This document shows, one piece after another, positions 16,789-24,990 of a stretch of DNA of 64,000 bases. Below the pieces are notes generated by a model, which had not been told where the DNA came from, made no database searches, and saw nothing but the letters and a program-made list of their open reading frames with translations. The position numbers and the translations under genes were made by a program. Source of the stretch: Burkholderiaceae bacterium (GTDB lineage: Bacteria; Pseudomonadota; Gammaproteobacteria; Burkholderiales; Burkholderiaceae_D); the NCBI GenBank assembly GCA_030157545.1, contig JAOAUN010000025.1:62001-126000 (forward strand). The letters are read 5' to 3'. The number at the start of each line of letters is the position of its first letter. The first letter of the stretch is position 1.

Positions 16789-16815
16789 GGCTCCTTTTCG
16801 GGAGTCGTTTTTTTT
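16789..16815 (+). terminator. Plus-strand hairpin with T8 tract and no upstream gene
   Basis: GGCTCC-TTTTCG-GGAGTC is followed by GTTTTTTTT on the plus strand. The tract runs into the stop codon of the minus-strand kinase. No plus-strand gene is visible before it. Confidence 0.6.
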
Positions 16816-17920
16816 ATTTCGCCAGTGGCAAATATATTGTCAGCGTAGTGCCCTGGCCGGCTGCCGTGTCGATCTGCAGACTGCCACGGCAGGCGCGTAG
16901 CCGCTCGCGTATACCGATCAGACCGTAGCATTGGTGCTTGCAGAGTGCGTCGTCGCTGATGCCGATGCCGTCGTCACAGATCCGCATTTCGATGCCGTGC
17001 CCCAGGTGCTGCAGACGCAATACAACATTGCTCGCCCTTGCATGGCGCCTGATGTTGGTGAGGGCTTCCTGCAGGATTCGAAACAGCGTCGCTACCTGCA
17101 TCGTACTGAGCGATTTATAAATTGCAGAGTCGCAGACCTCGACGGCATTGCCAGTATCGCTGGCGTCAATTACGGCACGAATCTGGCTCTGACGTTCAAA
17201 TTTTTTGAGCTGCCATTCAACAGTCGCATACAGTCCTAGTTCAAGCACTGGGGGTCGCAGGTCGTTGATGATATTGCGTACGCCACTGATGACGCCGTTG
17301 AGATTGTAGATGGCGTCGTTTAACGGCAGCTTCAGGTTGGCGCTTTCTTGCTCGAGCATCATCGTCAGGTCAAGCTTCAGTGCAAGCAGGTTCTGTCCAA
17401 GCTCATCGTGCAGGTCACGCGCTATGCGTTGACGCTCTTGCTCCTTGATGTTTTCCTGGTGTGCTGCCAGTGCGCGCAAGTTGTTTTGCTTGCGGCCCAG
17501 TTCAAGCAATAACACGGATTGCCGGGCCAGTATTTTCAGATTTTCGATTTGCCAGTTGTATAGCGAGCGCGGCTGTCGGTCGAGGATGCACAGATTGCCA
17601 GTCAACTCGCCATTGGCACCGGATAAAGGTATCGCGACAAAAAAGCGGATATAGGGCGCGCTGGTCACCATGCTATGTTGACTGAACCAGTCATGCAGTA
17701 GCGTGTCTTCGACTACAACAGCGTCATTGGATTGGGCAGCATGCACACATAGTGGCAGCAGTCGGTCGCTGTCTTGCTGATCTAGTCCGGTCAGTGATTT
17801 CAGGTAGTGTCGATGTCGATTGACCAGCGCCAGCATCGCGACAGGTGCGCTGCACAGCTGCGCTGCGAGCCGTGTTAAATCATCGAATCCGTTTTGATCG
17901 AGAAAGTCAGGAGAATTCAC
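16814..17920 (-). CDS. GAF-domain sensor histidine kinase, NarX/HisKA_3 type
   Basis: A 368-residue cytoplasmic kinase without transmembrane segments. A GAF domain covers about 5-145 (start FDDLTRLAAQLCSAPVAML). A short coiled linker precedes the HisKA_3 dimerisation domain with phosphoacceptor His171 in RDLHDELGQN. The HATPase domain has NIRRHARA (N-box), DDGIGI (G1) and GIRERLRACRG with GTTLTIYLP at the end. It starts at GTG with a poor ribosome binding site, directly after a terminator. In-frame sequence upstream meets a stop inside that terminator, so no longer start is possible. No LuxR-type response regulator is adjacent, so it is an orphan here. Confidence 0.88.
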   Translation of the reverse strand: MNSPDFLDQNGFDDLTRLAAQLCSAPVAMLALVNRHRHYLKSLTGLDQQDSDRLLPLCVHAAQSNDAVVVEDTLLHDWFSQHSMVTSAPYIRFFVAIPLSGANGELTGNLCILDRQPRSLYNWQIENLKILARQSVLLLELGRKQNNLRALAAHQENIKEQERQRIARDLHDELGQNLLALKLDLTMMLEQESANLKLPLNDAIYNLNGVISGVRNIINDLRPPVLELGLYATVEWQLKKFERQSQIRAVIDASDTGNAVEVCDSAIYKSLSTMQVATLFRILQEALTNIRRHARASNVVLRLQHLGHGIEMRICDDGIGISDDALCKHQCYGLIGIRERLRACRGSLQIDTAAGQGTTLTIYLPLAK

Positions 17921-17933
17921 ACTCTGGCATTCG

Positions 17934-17960
17934 AAAAAAAACCCGCTCTTCAGAGCGGGT
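17934..17960 (-). terminator. Rho-independent terminator between ribA and the sensor kinase
   Basis: The stem ACCCGCTC / GAGCGGGT with a four-base loop is followed on the minus strand by T8. It lies 130 bases after the ribA stop and only 13 bases before the GTG of the sensor kinase. Confidence 0.85.
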
Positions 17961-18089
17961 GGAGATCATTTTTTAAAGTAATGCTGGAAGGAGAATAACG
18001 GCGCACCAATACTGCAACGCCAGATTAAGCGGTATCACATCTGCTGGCATTGATTTAGCACAATGCTGTTTAGCAGTTTCCAGTTTGTT

Positions 18090-18758
18090 TTATTTTTCGG
18101 TGTTGCCTGAATGGGCCGGAGCGGCAGTCATCAGATGACCGAGCTTGCTGGCTTTGGTGGCCAGATAGCGCGCATTGAAGCGGGTGCTGCCAATGATGAG
18201 CTCGATACGTTCGGCATCGAAGCCGAGTGCCTGAAGTGCGGCAATTTTTCTTGGGTTATTGGTCATCAGCTTTAGCGACTGAATGCCGAAATGTTTCAAC
18301 ATTGGCGCACAGATCGCATAGCTGCGCAGATCATCGGCAAAGCCGAGCTCGTGATTTGCTTCGACAGTGTCGGCACCTTGTTCCTGTAAGGCGTAGGCAC
18401 GGATTTTATTGATCAGGCCAATGCCGCGGCCTTCCTGACGCAAGTACAAAAGAATGCCACGTTCTTCGGCAGCGATTTTACGTAATGCACCTTCTAGCTG
18501 TGCACCACAGTCGCAGCGCTGGCTGAATAAAGTGTCGCCGGTCAGACATTCGGAATGCAGGCGCGCGAGCACGGGCTGGCCGTCGCTGATGTCACCCAGA
18601 GTTATAGCGAGGTGTTCCTTGCCGGTAGAGGCTTCAATAAAAGCGTGCAGCTGAAACGTTGCCCATGGGGTGGGAAGCGCGCAGCTTGCGCTGTAGGACA
18701 GCAGCTCTGTAGATGCCGCTGTCAGGGGGAGGGCGCTAACGCTTTCGGATGGCAACAT
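18090..18758 (-). CDS. ribA: GTP cyclohydrolase II
   Basis: First committed step of riboflavin synthesis: GTP to 2,5-diamino-6-ribosylamino-4-pyrimidinone phosphate, formate and pyrophosphate. The zinc-binding cysteines are in [17 protein letters not shown], the GTP-binding segment [10 protein letters not shown] follows, and the family end TNNPRKI...R is present. Length is 222 aa against about 196 in E. coli, with the extra residues in a non-conserved N-terminus. It is a stand-alone ribA, not fused to ribB, and has its own terminator downstream. No FMN riboswitch was recognised upstream. Confidence 0.95.
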   Translation of the reverse strand: MLPSESVSALPLTAASTELLSYSASCALPTPWATFQLHAFIEASTGKEHLAITLGDISDGQPVLARLHSECLTGDTLFSQRCDCGAQLEGALRKIAAEERGILLYLRQEGRGIGLINKIRAYALQEQGADTVEANHELGFADDLRSYAICAPMLKHFGIQSLKLMTNNPRKIAALQALGFDAERIELIIGSTRFNARYLATKASKLGHLMTAAPAHSGNTEK

Positions 18759-18791
18759 GTAAAAAAATACCTTGCAGTCTGTCTATAAAAC

Positions 18792-18825
18792 AAAAAAACG
18801 GCGTGGCGACCTTGCGCACACGCCG
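18792..18825 (-). terminator. Rho-independent terminator of pirin-azoR unit
   Basis: The stem CGGCGTG / CACGCCG with additional GCG pairing is followed by T7 on the minus strand. It lies 23 bases after the azoR stop. Confidence 0.85.
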
Positions 18826-18847
18826 CATTTCTAATGGTCAGTTGCAA

Positions 18848-19462
18848 TTATGCCGCAATCAGCTCATTGATGGCACTGCGGCTGCCAGCCAGTGCCGTGT
18901 TGACGGCTTCTTCACCCATTGCCAGACCTTCGCTATGAACGAAGTTAACGTCCGTAATGCCAAGGAAACCGAGCACAGCGCGCAGGTAGGTTTCGTGGAA
19001 ATCCATGACCTTGGCTGGGCCGGTGCTGTAGACGCCGCCGCGTGCGGTGAAAATAATGACTTTTTTGCCTTTAACAAGACCTTCCGGGCCATTAGCGCCA
19101 TATTGAAACGTGCGGCCAACACGGGCAACGTGATCGATCCAGGCTTTGAGGGTCGAGCTGACCGAGAAGTTGTACATAGGCGCGGCGATTACGATGACAT
19201 CAGCGGCCAGCACTTCATCCACCAGTGTGTCGGAGAGCTTGACGGTCGACGCTTGCTCTGGCGAGCGGTTTTCGGCAGGCGTAAAGAACGCGCCCATCAT
19301 TTGCTCGCTCAGATGCGGAACTGGATTAGCGGTCAGGTCGCGCAAGACGACTTTGCTGGCGCCGTTGGCGGCTTGCATTTTGCTCACGAGTTCGTCGGAG
19401 AGTTCGCGCGAGATCGAACCGGCGCTGCGGATGCTGCTGCTGATGTGGAGAATGTTGGTCAT
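18848..19462 (-). CDS. azoR: FMN-dependent NADH-azoreductase / quinone reductase
   Basis: A 204-residue flavodoxin-fold enzyme. It reduces quinones and azo compounds by two electrons with NADH. It starts MTNILHISSSIRS; the FMN phosphate loop (SSSIRSAGSIS) and the MYNFSVSSTLKAWIDHV block typical of AzoR are present, as is TARGGVY. It lies 40 bases downstream of a pirin gene, with a divergent LysR regulator beyond. LysR-pirin-azoR sets are commonly involved in quinone or electrophile response, so regulation by the adjacent LysR is likely (inference). Confidence 0.93.
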   Translation of the reverse strand: MTNILHISSSIRSAGSISRELSDELVSKMQAANGASKVVLRDLTANPVPHLSEQMMGAFFTPAENRSPEQASTVKLSDTLVDEVLAADVIVIAAPMYNFSVSSTLKAWIDHVARVGRTFQYGANGPEGLVKGKKVIIFTARGGVYSTGPAKVMDFHETYLRAVLGFLGITDVNFVHSEGLAMGEEAVNTALAGSRSAINELIAA

Positions 19463-19502
19463 GTTGCTTCCTTTGTTTTAGCTGAGTGGGTCTGAACGTT
19501 TG

Positions 19503-20204
19503 TTAGTAAGGCAAATCAAATAGCAAAAATTCGGCTGCTTCGGCATTGCCGATGGCTATACGTGGCTCACCTTCGAATTTGAGGGCGTCGCCGGTAGACA
19601 GGCGTTTTCCATTGGCTTCGAGCTGGCCGCGGATCAGATGCAGATAAGCAGTGCGGCCTTTCGCGAGCAAGTGTTCAATGCGCTCGGAGCCGTTCAGGAT
19701 CGATGCGTAGAGTTTGGCGTCCTGATGGATGGTGACTGAACCGTCAGCACCATCGGCAGAGGCAATCAGACGCAACTGACCCTGCTTGGAAGTGCTGTCA
19801 AAATGCTTTTCTTCATACCCGGGCGGGATGCCTTTTTGCGCAGGCTGTATCCATATCTGCAGAAAATGCACCTGATCGGTAGCCGAATGGTTGAATTCGC
19901 TGTGCATGACGCCTGTACCGGCGCTCATGCGCTGTACGTCGCCATATCGCAGCACCGAGCCATTGCCCATGCTGTCTTTGTGTGCGAGTTCACCTTCTAG
20001 CACATAGGAAATGATTTCCATATCGCGATGACCATGGGTGCCAAAACCTTTGCCGGCTTGCACGCGGTCTTCATTAATGACCAGCAGCGGGCCAAAGCCC
20101 ATGTGCATAGGGTCGTGATAATGACCAAAAGAGAATGTGTGGCGCGAGTCCAGCCAGCCAAAATTGGCAATGCCGCGGTCGCCGCTTTTACGCATTTCAA
20201 TCAT
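19503..20204 (-). CDS. Pirin family protein (YhhW-like)
   Basis: A 233-residue bicupin. The ATG at 20204 is preceded by AAAGG. The N-terminal cupin has the metal-binding set in GFGTHGHRDMEII and, further on, GTGVMHSEFNHS. These give the 3-His/1-Glu site of pirins such as E. coli YhhW, which has quercetin dioxygenase activity in vitro. It is the first gene of a unit with azoR and is divergent from a LysR gene across a 179-base gap. Confidence 0.92.
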   Translation of the reverse strand: MIEMRKSGDRGIANFGWLDSRHTFSFGHYHDPMHMGFGPLLVINEDRVQAGKGFGTHGHRDMEIISYVLEGELAHKDSMGNGSVLRYGDVQRMSAGTGVMHSEFNHSATDQVHFLQIWIQPAQKGIPPGYEEKHFDSTSKQGQLRLIASADGADGSVTIHQDAKLYASILNGSERIEHLLAKGRTAYLHLIRGQLEANGKRLSTGDALKFEGEPRIAIGNAEAAEFLLFDLPY

Positions 20205-20370
20205 TTTTAAGCCTTTGGGTAGCAAATTTAACTATATTGATGCAATAATTTCGAATCATTTCCGCGAAAATTCCGTGAATAAATTCCTTAAATATCAACA
20301 TATTTTTTCAAGCTTGCAGTATGGACGATGTTTTGTGGCAATGAAAAGCGAATTATTTACCTTTCTATGA

Positions 20371-20383
20371 TCGATAATATCGA
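20371..20383. promoter_or_regulatory. Perfect 13-base palindrome abutting the LysR start codon
   Basis: TCGATA-A-TATCGA ends immediately before the ATG of the LysR gene. A LysR-type dimer bound here would repress its own gene and could act on the divergent pirin promoter. Confidence 0.45.
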
Positions 20384-21322
20384 ATGTTAAAACTAAGTCT
20401 GGATGCGCTGCAAATCGTCGATGCAATCGACCGCGGCGGCTCTTTTGCTGCGGCCGCCAAAGAGCTTTTCCGTGTGCCTTCAACGATTTCCTATTCGGTT
20501 TCGAAGCTTGAGGAGGATCTTGGGGTTCAGGTTTTTATCCGCTCCGGTCCGAAAGTTTTGTTGACCGCAGCCGGACGCGCATTGCTGCTAGAGGGGCGGT
20601 CTTTATTAAAGGCTGCGCAAGACCTTGAACACAAGGTGCGCCGTGTTGCGTGCGGCTGGGAAATTGAATTTGCCATTGGTATGGACCTGATGTTTTCTCC
20701 ACTTCTGATAGCCGACGAGATCAGGGCGTTTTATGAGGTGACCGACAGTACCCGCCTGCGAACCTCGCAAGAGGCTTTGTCAGGAGCTTGGGAAGCTTTG
20801 CTTGACCGCAGGGTGGATCTGCTGCTGGGTGCTGCCGGTGAAGGTCCGCCTGGCGGTGGGTATGTGGTCGAGCCGATAGGCAGCATGCAGTTTATTTTTG
20901 CAGTAGCGCCACATCATCCGCTGGCGGCTGTATCGCATCCGTTGGGCAAGGATGACTTGATTGCTCATAGGGTGATATCCGTGGCTGATTCTGCACGACG
21001 GCTACCGGCACGCACTGTGGGATTGCTGCTTGGTCAAGATACGTTGACGGTGCCAACCTTACGCTGCAAATTCGAGTTTCAACTGGCAGGACTTGGCGTC
21101 GGATTTTTACCCGAGCGCTGGGCCAGGCCTGCTATAGAGGCAGGTTTGCTGGTTCAAAAAGAAGTGGTCGAACAGCGAAGTCCGGAGAATTTTTATATGG
21201 CCTGGCGAGCCGGCGAGCAGGGCGCTGCACTGGCGTGGTGGATTGCGACACTACGGAAAACTAATTTGCTGGAGCGGCTCGCCCTTGGCTGGGAAAAGGA
21301 AAGCCGATTGTTCGGTTGCTAG
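20384..21322 (+). CDS. LysR-type transcriptional regulator
   Basis: A 312-residue LTTR. The N-terminal winged HTH covers residues 1-65, with the recognition region SFAAAAKELFRVPSTISYSVSKLEEDLG and the usual TAAGRALL after the wing. The effector domain spans about 90-300. Its N-terminal Ser/Thr selectivity residues differ from the common pattern but overall it reads as intact. Orientation is divergent to pirin-azoR, so it probably controls that unit. The downstream end is convergent with the next minus-strand gene. Confidence 0.9.
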   Translation: MLKLSLDALQIVDAIDRGGSFAAAAKELFRVPSTISYSVSKLEEDLGVQVFIRSGPKVLLTAAGRALLLEGRSLLKAAQDLEHKVRRVACGWEIEFAIGMDLMFSPLLIADEIRAFYEVTDSTRLRTSQEALSGAWEALLDRRVDLLLGAAGEGPPGGGYVVEPIGSMQFIFAVAPHHPLAAVSHPLGKDDLIAHRVISVADSARRLPARTVGLLLGQDTLTVPTLRCKFEFQLAGLGVGFLPERWARPAIEAGLLVQKEVVEQRSPENFYMAWRAGEQGAALAWWIATLRKTNLLERLALGWEKESRLFGC

Positions 21323-21350
21323 TGTCCATAGCTTGCTGTCGCAAGTCGAG

Positions 21351-22166
21351 TCACACGCCATAAGTGGCCAGTTCCTGATGCACTTCGAGATCGGGGTATG
21401 GAAACCCCGGATCATAGTTGCGCGTGTGTCGAAGTGCATAACCCTCTTTGTAAATGCTCAATAGCGTGAACTGACAGCGGGTTAACGCTTCGATCTTGAA
21501 GCGCAACTGAAACATGGTCACGCGTATATTGCTGCCTTCGGTAGAGCGGCCTGATAGCTTGAACATCAATACAATATCTTCCAGCAGAATCACGCTGCCG
21601 AAGTGATGCAGGAAGAGTTCGGCTACTGCCAGCTCCGATGGTGTCAAGTGCGTTGAGTCGCTGTAGTAGCAAAGTCTGCGCGATTCGGGTAGCAAGGTCA
21701 GCGCCCCGAATCGCATTTCAGCTTGCAGCATTTGTTTACGCCGCAGAGTGGCAAACATGCGTCGTGTCAGGTCATGCATGGAAACCGGGTCGAGCATCCA
21801 GTCTGAAACGATGTCAGGCAGTTCCAGCATTTCTGGTTTTAGCGCGCCTTGCTGGAACAGCACGAACACGGGTGCTACACCATGCGGATAGGCGGGCAGA
21901 TTATTGATGTATAAAAATTCCTGCCGCTCTAGCGAACGCAAATGCTCGACAATGTTCTGGTCAGGCGCATCGACGATGACAACGACCAGTGCCGTTGGAT
22001 GATTTGCCAGATCTTCTGCCTGGGGAAATTGTTTCAGCAACACGAGTTGCCAATCGATAGCTTTGCCTTGCTTGTATCGGCGCGGAAATGCCGAATTCAG
22101 AGATGCCATTTCCTTGGCCAGTTTTCCATACAGACTCTGTCCCATGACTTTCAATATGATCCTCAT
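21351..22166 (-). CDS. Atypical response-regulator-like protein with OmpR-type winged helix
   Basis: A 271-residue protein. The C-terminal third (about 165-250) reads as an OmpR/PhoB winged helix: LTPSELAVAELFLHHFGSVI, then the recognition helix region GSNIRVTMFQLRFKI and a wing ending SIYKEGYALR. The first 140 residues resemble a degenerate receiver (ALVVVIVDAPDQNIVEHLRSL) but I see no conserved acidic pocket with a phosphorylatable Asp and Lys. It may therefore act without phosphorylation. No kinase gene is adjacent. It lies 57 bases downstream of a LysR gene on the same strand, so the two may be co-transcribed. Confidence 0.65.
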   Translation of the reverse strand: MRIILKVMGQSLYGKLAKEMASLNSAFPRRYKQGKAIDWQLVLLKQFPQAEDLANHPTALVVVIVDAPDQNIVEHLRSLERQEFLYINNLPAYPHGVAPVFVLFQQGALKPEMLELPDIVSDWMLDPVSMHDLTRRMFATLRRKQMLQAEMRFGALTLLPESRRLCYYSDSTHLTPSELAVAELFLHHFGSVILLEDIVLMFKLSGRSTEGSNIRVTMFQLRFKIEALTRCQFTLLSIYKEGYALRHTRNYDPGFPYPDLEVHQELATYGV

Positions 22167-22223
22167 TCAGGCTCCTTCAGGTCGTTGGCAGGCAATACAA
22201 GAAATACGGCTAATACAAGCGCT

Positions 22224-23144
22224 CTAGCTCAATACGGATTGATCTTCTTGCAGCCCCTTGATGTTTTCCCACAGGTTGGATTGCAAAAGTCTCGCGCGTT
22301 CTTGTGACGCATATAATCGGATTTCAAGGTTGCAGCACCAGCCTTCACCGCCGGCTTGCATCAGGTTGTTGGCAAGGAGGTCCGCCCTGACGCAACGCTC
22401 CGGTAGCCATGCAATGCCAACACCATTGAGGGCAAGCGAATGAAGTACCCGTGAATACGGGCTCTGCGCAACAGTATTGAATTGCATGGTGTTGGCGCTG
22501 AATCGAATGATGCCATTGCAGAGCCGGCCAAAGAAAGTTTCGGGCGGATAGCCTAGCATCGGCAACGGTCGTGTCTTCATCTCAGTCAATGGAAAAGAAG
22601 GTTCGCCGTTTTCATTGGGCGCGCAAACGGGTATCAAGCGGTCCGATCCCATATAAATGGAAGGATAGGATTTTTCATCCATCGTCATTGGCGCCAGCGG
22701 GCTGTAATAGATCATCAGCAAATCGCATCTGCCACTTGATAGCGCCAGAATACCTTCGTAGGTTTCACCAGCGCTGATTTCGAATTTGAGTCCGCTAACG
22801 CGCTTGTTGAGGTGGGCAATCCAGTTCGGCAGGAAATGCTGGGACAGCGCATGCGCCACATAAAACTTGATGCCGGCGAAGGCCTGACTGCGGTGCCCGA
22901 GTGCCATACGCGCATCTTGCAGTTGCCGGACCATTTCACGGGCAGCATCCCTAAATAGGTGGCCTGCCATTGTCAGTCGCGGTGGTACGGTGTCGCGATC
23001 GACCAGTGGAATACCAAGCCACTCTTCTAATGAACGTATACGCCGGCTAAATGCCGACTGGGTGACGTTGCGTGTCTGAGCCGCTCGAGTAAAACTGGAT
23101 AAATCCGAGAGAACCAGAAAATCCTCCAGCCATTCAATATCCAT
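22224..23144 (-). CDS. LysR-type transcriptional regulator
   Basis: A 306-residue LTTR. HTH residues 1-60 include FTRAAQTRNVTQSAFSRRIRSLEEWLG, followed by DRDTVPPRLTMAGHLF. This N-terminal pattern (MDIEWLEDFLVLSDL) resembles YhaJ/HypT-like LysR proteins. The effector domain spans about 90-295. The target is not evident: the downstream gene is the OmpR-like regulator and the upstream gap is large and AT-rich with an inverted repeat 80 bases from the start. Confidence 0.9.
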   Translation of the reverse strand: MDIEWLEDFLVLSDLSSFTRAAQTRNVTQSAFSRRIRSLEEWLGIPLVDRDTVPPRLTMAGHLFRDAAREMVRQLQDARMALGHRSQAFAGIKFYVAHALSQHFLPNWIAHLNKRVSGLKFEISAGETYEGILALSSGRCDLLMIYYSPLAPMTMDEKSYPSIYMGSDRLIPVCAPNENGEPSFPLTEMKTRPLPMLGYPPETFFGRLCNGIIRFSANTMQFNTVAQSPYSRVLHSLALNGVGIAWLPERCVRADLLANNLMQAGGEGWCCNLEIRLYASQERARLLQSNLWENIKGLQEDQSVLS

Positions 23145-23633
23145 ATCGCCTCCTGATCTTTTGTTTTTTTTCTGTGAGCGTGATGCGCCGGGTTTATTTG
23201 GCGGTGCAAATCACTCAATAAATTAACTTTTAGTTAACTTGATTGTTAATTAAATGTAAAGAAAAAAGTTCCGGATTGATAGGGGAGGCATACACAAAAT
23301 GATCGGGTTTTATGCGTAAATTTATCTAAACCCGGGAATGTGTATGCTGCGCGCAACGGGAGATTCAACTAACTGACACTAATTTCACAATAGTGATCTG
23401 TGTAGTTGCTTGATCTGAAGGAATAAAAAAACATTACATTTTTTATTAGCTTAATGCGCGTGGCTTATTGCGATGTTTAATACAATGGAAGTTTGGATGT
23501 CTGTAAAAAAATTACATTTCTAGTAAACGGGTGATCTGTGGTGACGCTGCGTGACTAGTACAGCGGAAATGCAGCCAGAATTGGCCAGCGACGCATAGCA
23601 CTCCCAAATAACCACAGAACTAGCAATCAGAGA
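23145..23633. promoter_or_regulatory. AT-rich 490-base intergenic region upstream of LysR gene
   Basis: No gene is visible on either strand; only very short open frames occur. It holds TTAAC-TTTTA-GTTAA at 23223-23237, a perfect inverted repeat with the size of a LysR operator, about 80 bases upstream of the LysR start. The remainder contains many A/T runs but no hairpin terminator for purT was recognised. Confidence 0.5.
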
Positions 23634-24848
23634 CTATCTGGCGAGATCAACTGGCTTGACTAGCGAAGCTGCCAGACGCGCGTTCTCACGGGCTGTTTCA
23701 ATATCGGCTGCTCTGGCCAATGCCACGCCCATCCTGCGCTTTGCAAATGACTCGGGCTTGCCAAAGAGTCGTATATCTGTGCCCGGAACACGTAGTGCCT
23801 GATCCACGCCTTCAAAGCTGATTACGGTCGTATCGTGGCCCCCATAGATGACCGCAGAGGCAGCAGGTGAGGCTAGCGCCACATTGACCGGCAGGCCGAG
23901 GATGGCTTTGGCATGCAAGTCGAATTCACTCTGAAGCTGGCTCGCCATGGTCACCATGCCGGTGTCGTGTGGCCGTGGGCTGACTTCGGAAAACCAGACG
24001 TCGTCGCCTTTGACGAAGAGCTCGACACCAAACACGCCGAGACCGCCCAGATTGTCCGTAACTTTTTGTGCGACTTCGCGCGCACGTGATAGCGCCAGCG
24101 GTGCCATGGGGTGCGGTTGCCAGGATTCGACGTAATCACCGTTGACCTGGCGGTGGCCGATGGCTTCGCAGAAATGCGTTTCCGCTTTGCCGTCGATTCC
24201 GATTGCGCGTACGGTCAGCAAAGTAATTTCATAATCAAAATCGACAAAGCCTTCAGCGATCACTCGACCTGCATCAACACGACTGCCGGCCGCTGCATGT
24301 TCCCATGCGGCTTGCACGTCGGCGGCGCTGGCAAGCTTGGATTGTCCTTTGCCGGAAGACGACATCACGGGTTTGACGATGCACGGAAAGCCCACGGCTG
24401 CGCAGGCCGCCTGTAACTCTTGCAGGTTATCGGCGAAGCGATAAGGGGATGTCGGTAAGCCCAGTTCTTCGGCAGCGAGCCGGCGTATTCCTTCACGGTT
24501 CATGGTCAGCCATGTTGCGCGCGCCGTCGGTATGACGGTGACGGCACCGGCTGCTTCGAGTTCGACTAGCGTGGCAGTGGCGATGGCCTCAATTTCAGGC
24601 ACGACCAGATCGGGCTTTTCCAGCGCAATCAGTGCCGCTAGCGCTGCACCGTCCGTCATGTCGATGACATGCGAGCGGTGCGCGACTTGCTGGCCCGGGG
24701 CATTCGCATAACGGTCCACGGCAATCACTTCAACGCCCAGTCGCTGCAGCGCGATGATAACTTCCTTGCCGAGTTCACCGCAGCCGAGCAACATGACTTT
24801 GGTGGCGGAAGGAGATAGCGGCGTACCGATGCGGATAGGAAGTTTCAT
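23634..24848 (-). CDS. purT: Formate-dependent phosphoribosylglycinamide formyltransferase
   Basis: ATP-grasp enzyme of purine synthesis. It formylates GAR using formate and ATP (the folate-independent alternative to PurN). The chosen ATG at 24848 gives 404 aa, close to E. coli PurT (392 aa). Landmarks are [13 protein letters not shown] at the start, [21 protein letters not shown], the ATP-grasp segment [13 protein letters not shown], and the metal site in [15 protein letters not shown]. The ribosome binding site is weak. The gene stands alone. Confidence 0.96.
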   Translation of the reverse strand: MKLPIRIGTPLSPSATKVMLLGCGELGKEVIIALQRLGVEVIAVDRYANAPGQQVAHRSHVIDMTDGAALAALIALEKPDLVVPEIEAIATATLVELEAAGAVTVIPTARATWLTMNREGIRRLAAEELGLPTSPYRFADNLQELQAACAAVGFPCIVKPVMSSSGKGQSKLASAADVQAAWEHAAAGSRVDAGRVIAEGFVDFDYEITLLTVRAIGIDGKAETHFCEAIGHRQVNGDYVESWQPHPMAPLALSRAREVAQKVTDNLGGLGVFGVELFVKGDDVWFSEVSPRPHDTGMVTMASQLQSEFDLHAKAILGLPVNVALASPAASAVIYGGHDTTVISFEGVDQALRVPGTDIRLFGKPESFAKRRMGVALARAADIETARENARLAASLVKPVDLAR

Positions 24849-24938
24849 GAGTAGTGTCAATACAGAATCGAAAGGTTCGTAATGGTATCGCCAGAGCGAG
24901 GTGGAAACAAGCAAGACGAAAAATCAAGACCAAAAAAA

Positions 24939-24960
24939 ACCGCCAGCAAAAGCTGGCGGT
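24939..24960 (-). terminator. Rho-independent terminator of the MHS transporter gene
   Basis: The perfect stem ACCGCCAGC / GCTGGCGGT with an AAAA loop is followed by T8 on the minus strand. It lies 30 bases beyond the transporter stop. Confidence 0.95.
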
Positions 24961-24990
24961 CTTCATCATGCAGGTAAACGATCTTTGTGC

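Noticed and set aside
16644..16931. Minus-strand open frame overlapping the kinase 3' end
   Set aside because: It overlaps the C-terminal ATPase part of the kinase in another frame and has no motif.
17920..17990. Longer N-terminus for the sensor kinase
   Set aside because: In-frame sequence upstream of the GTG runs into a TGA inside the ribA terminator hairpin.
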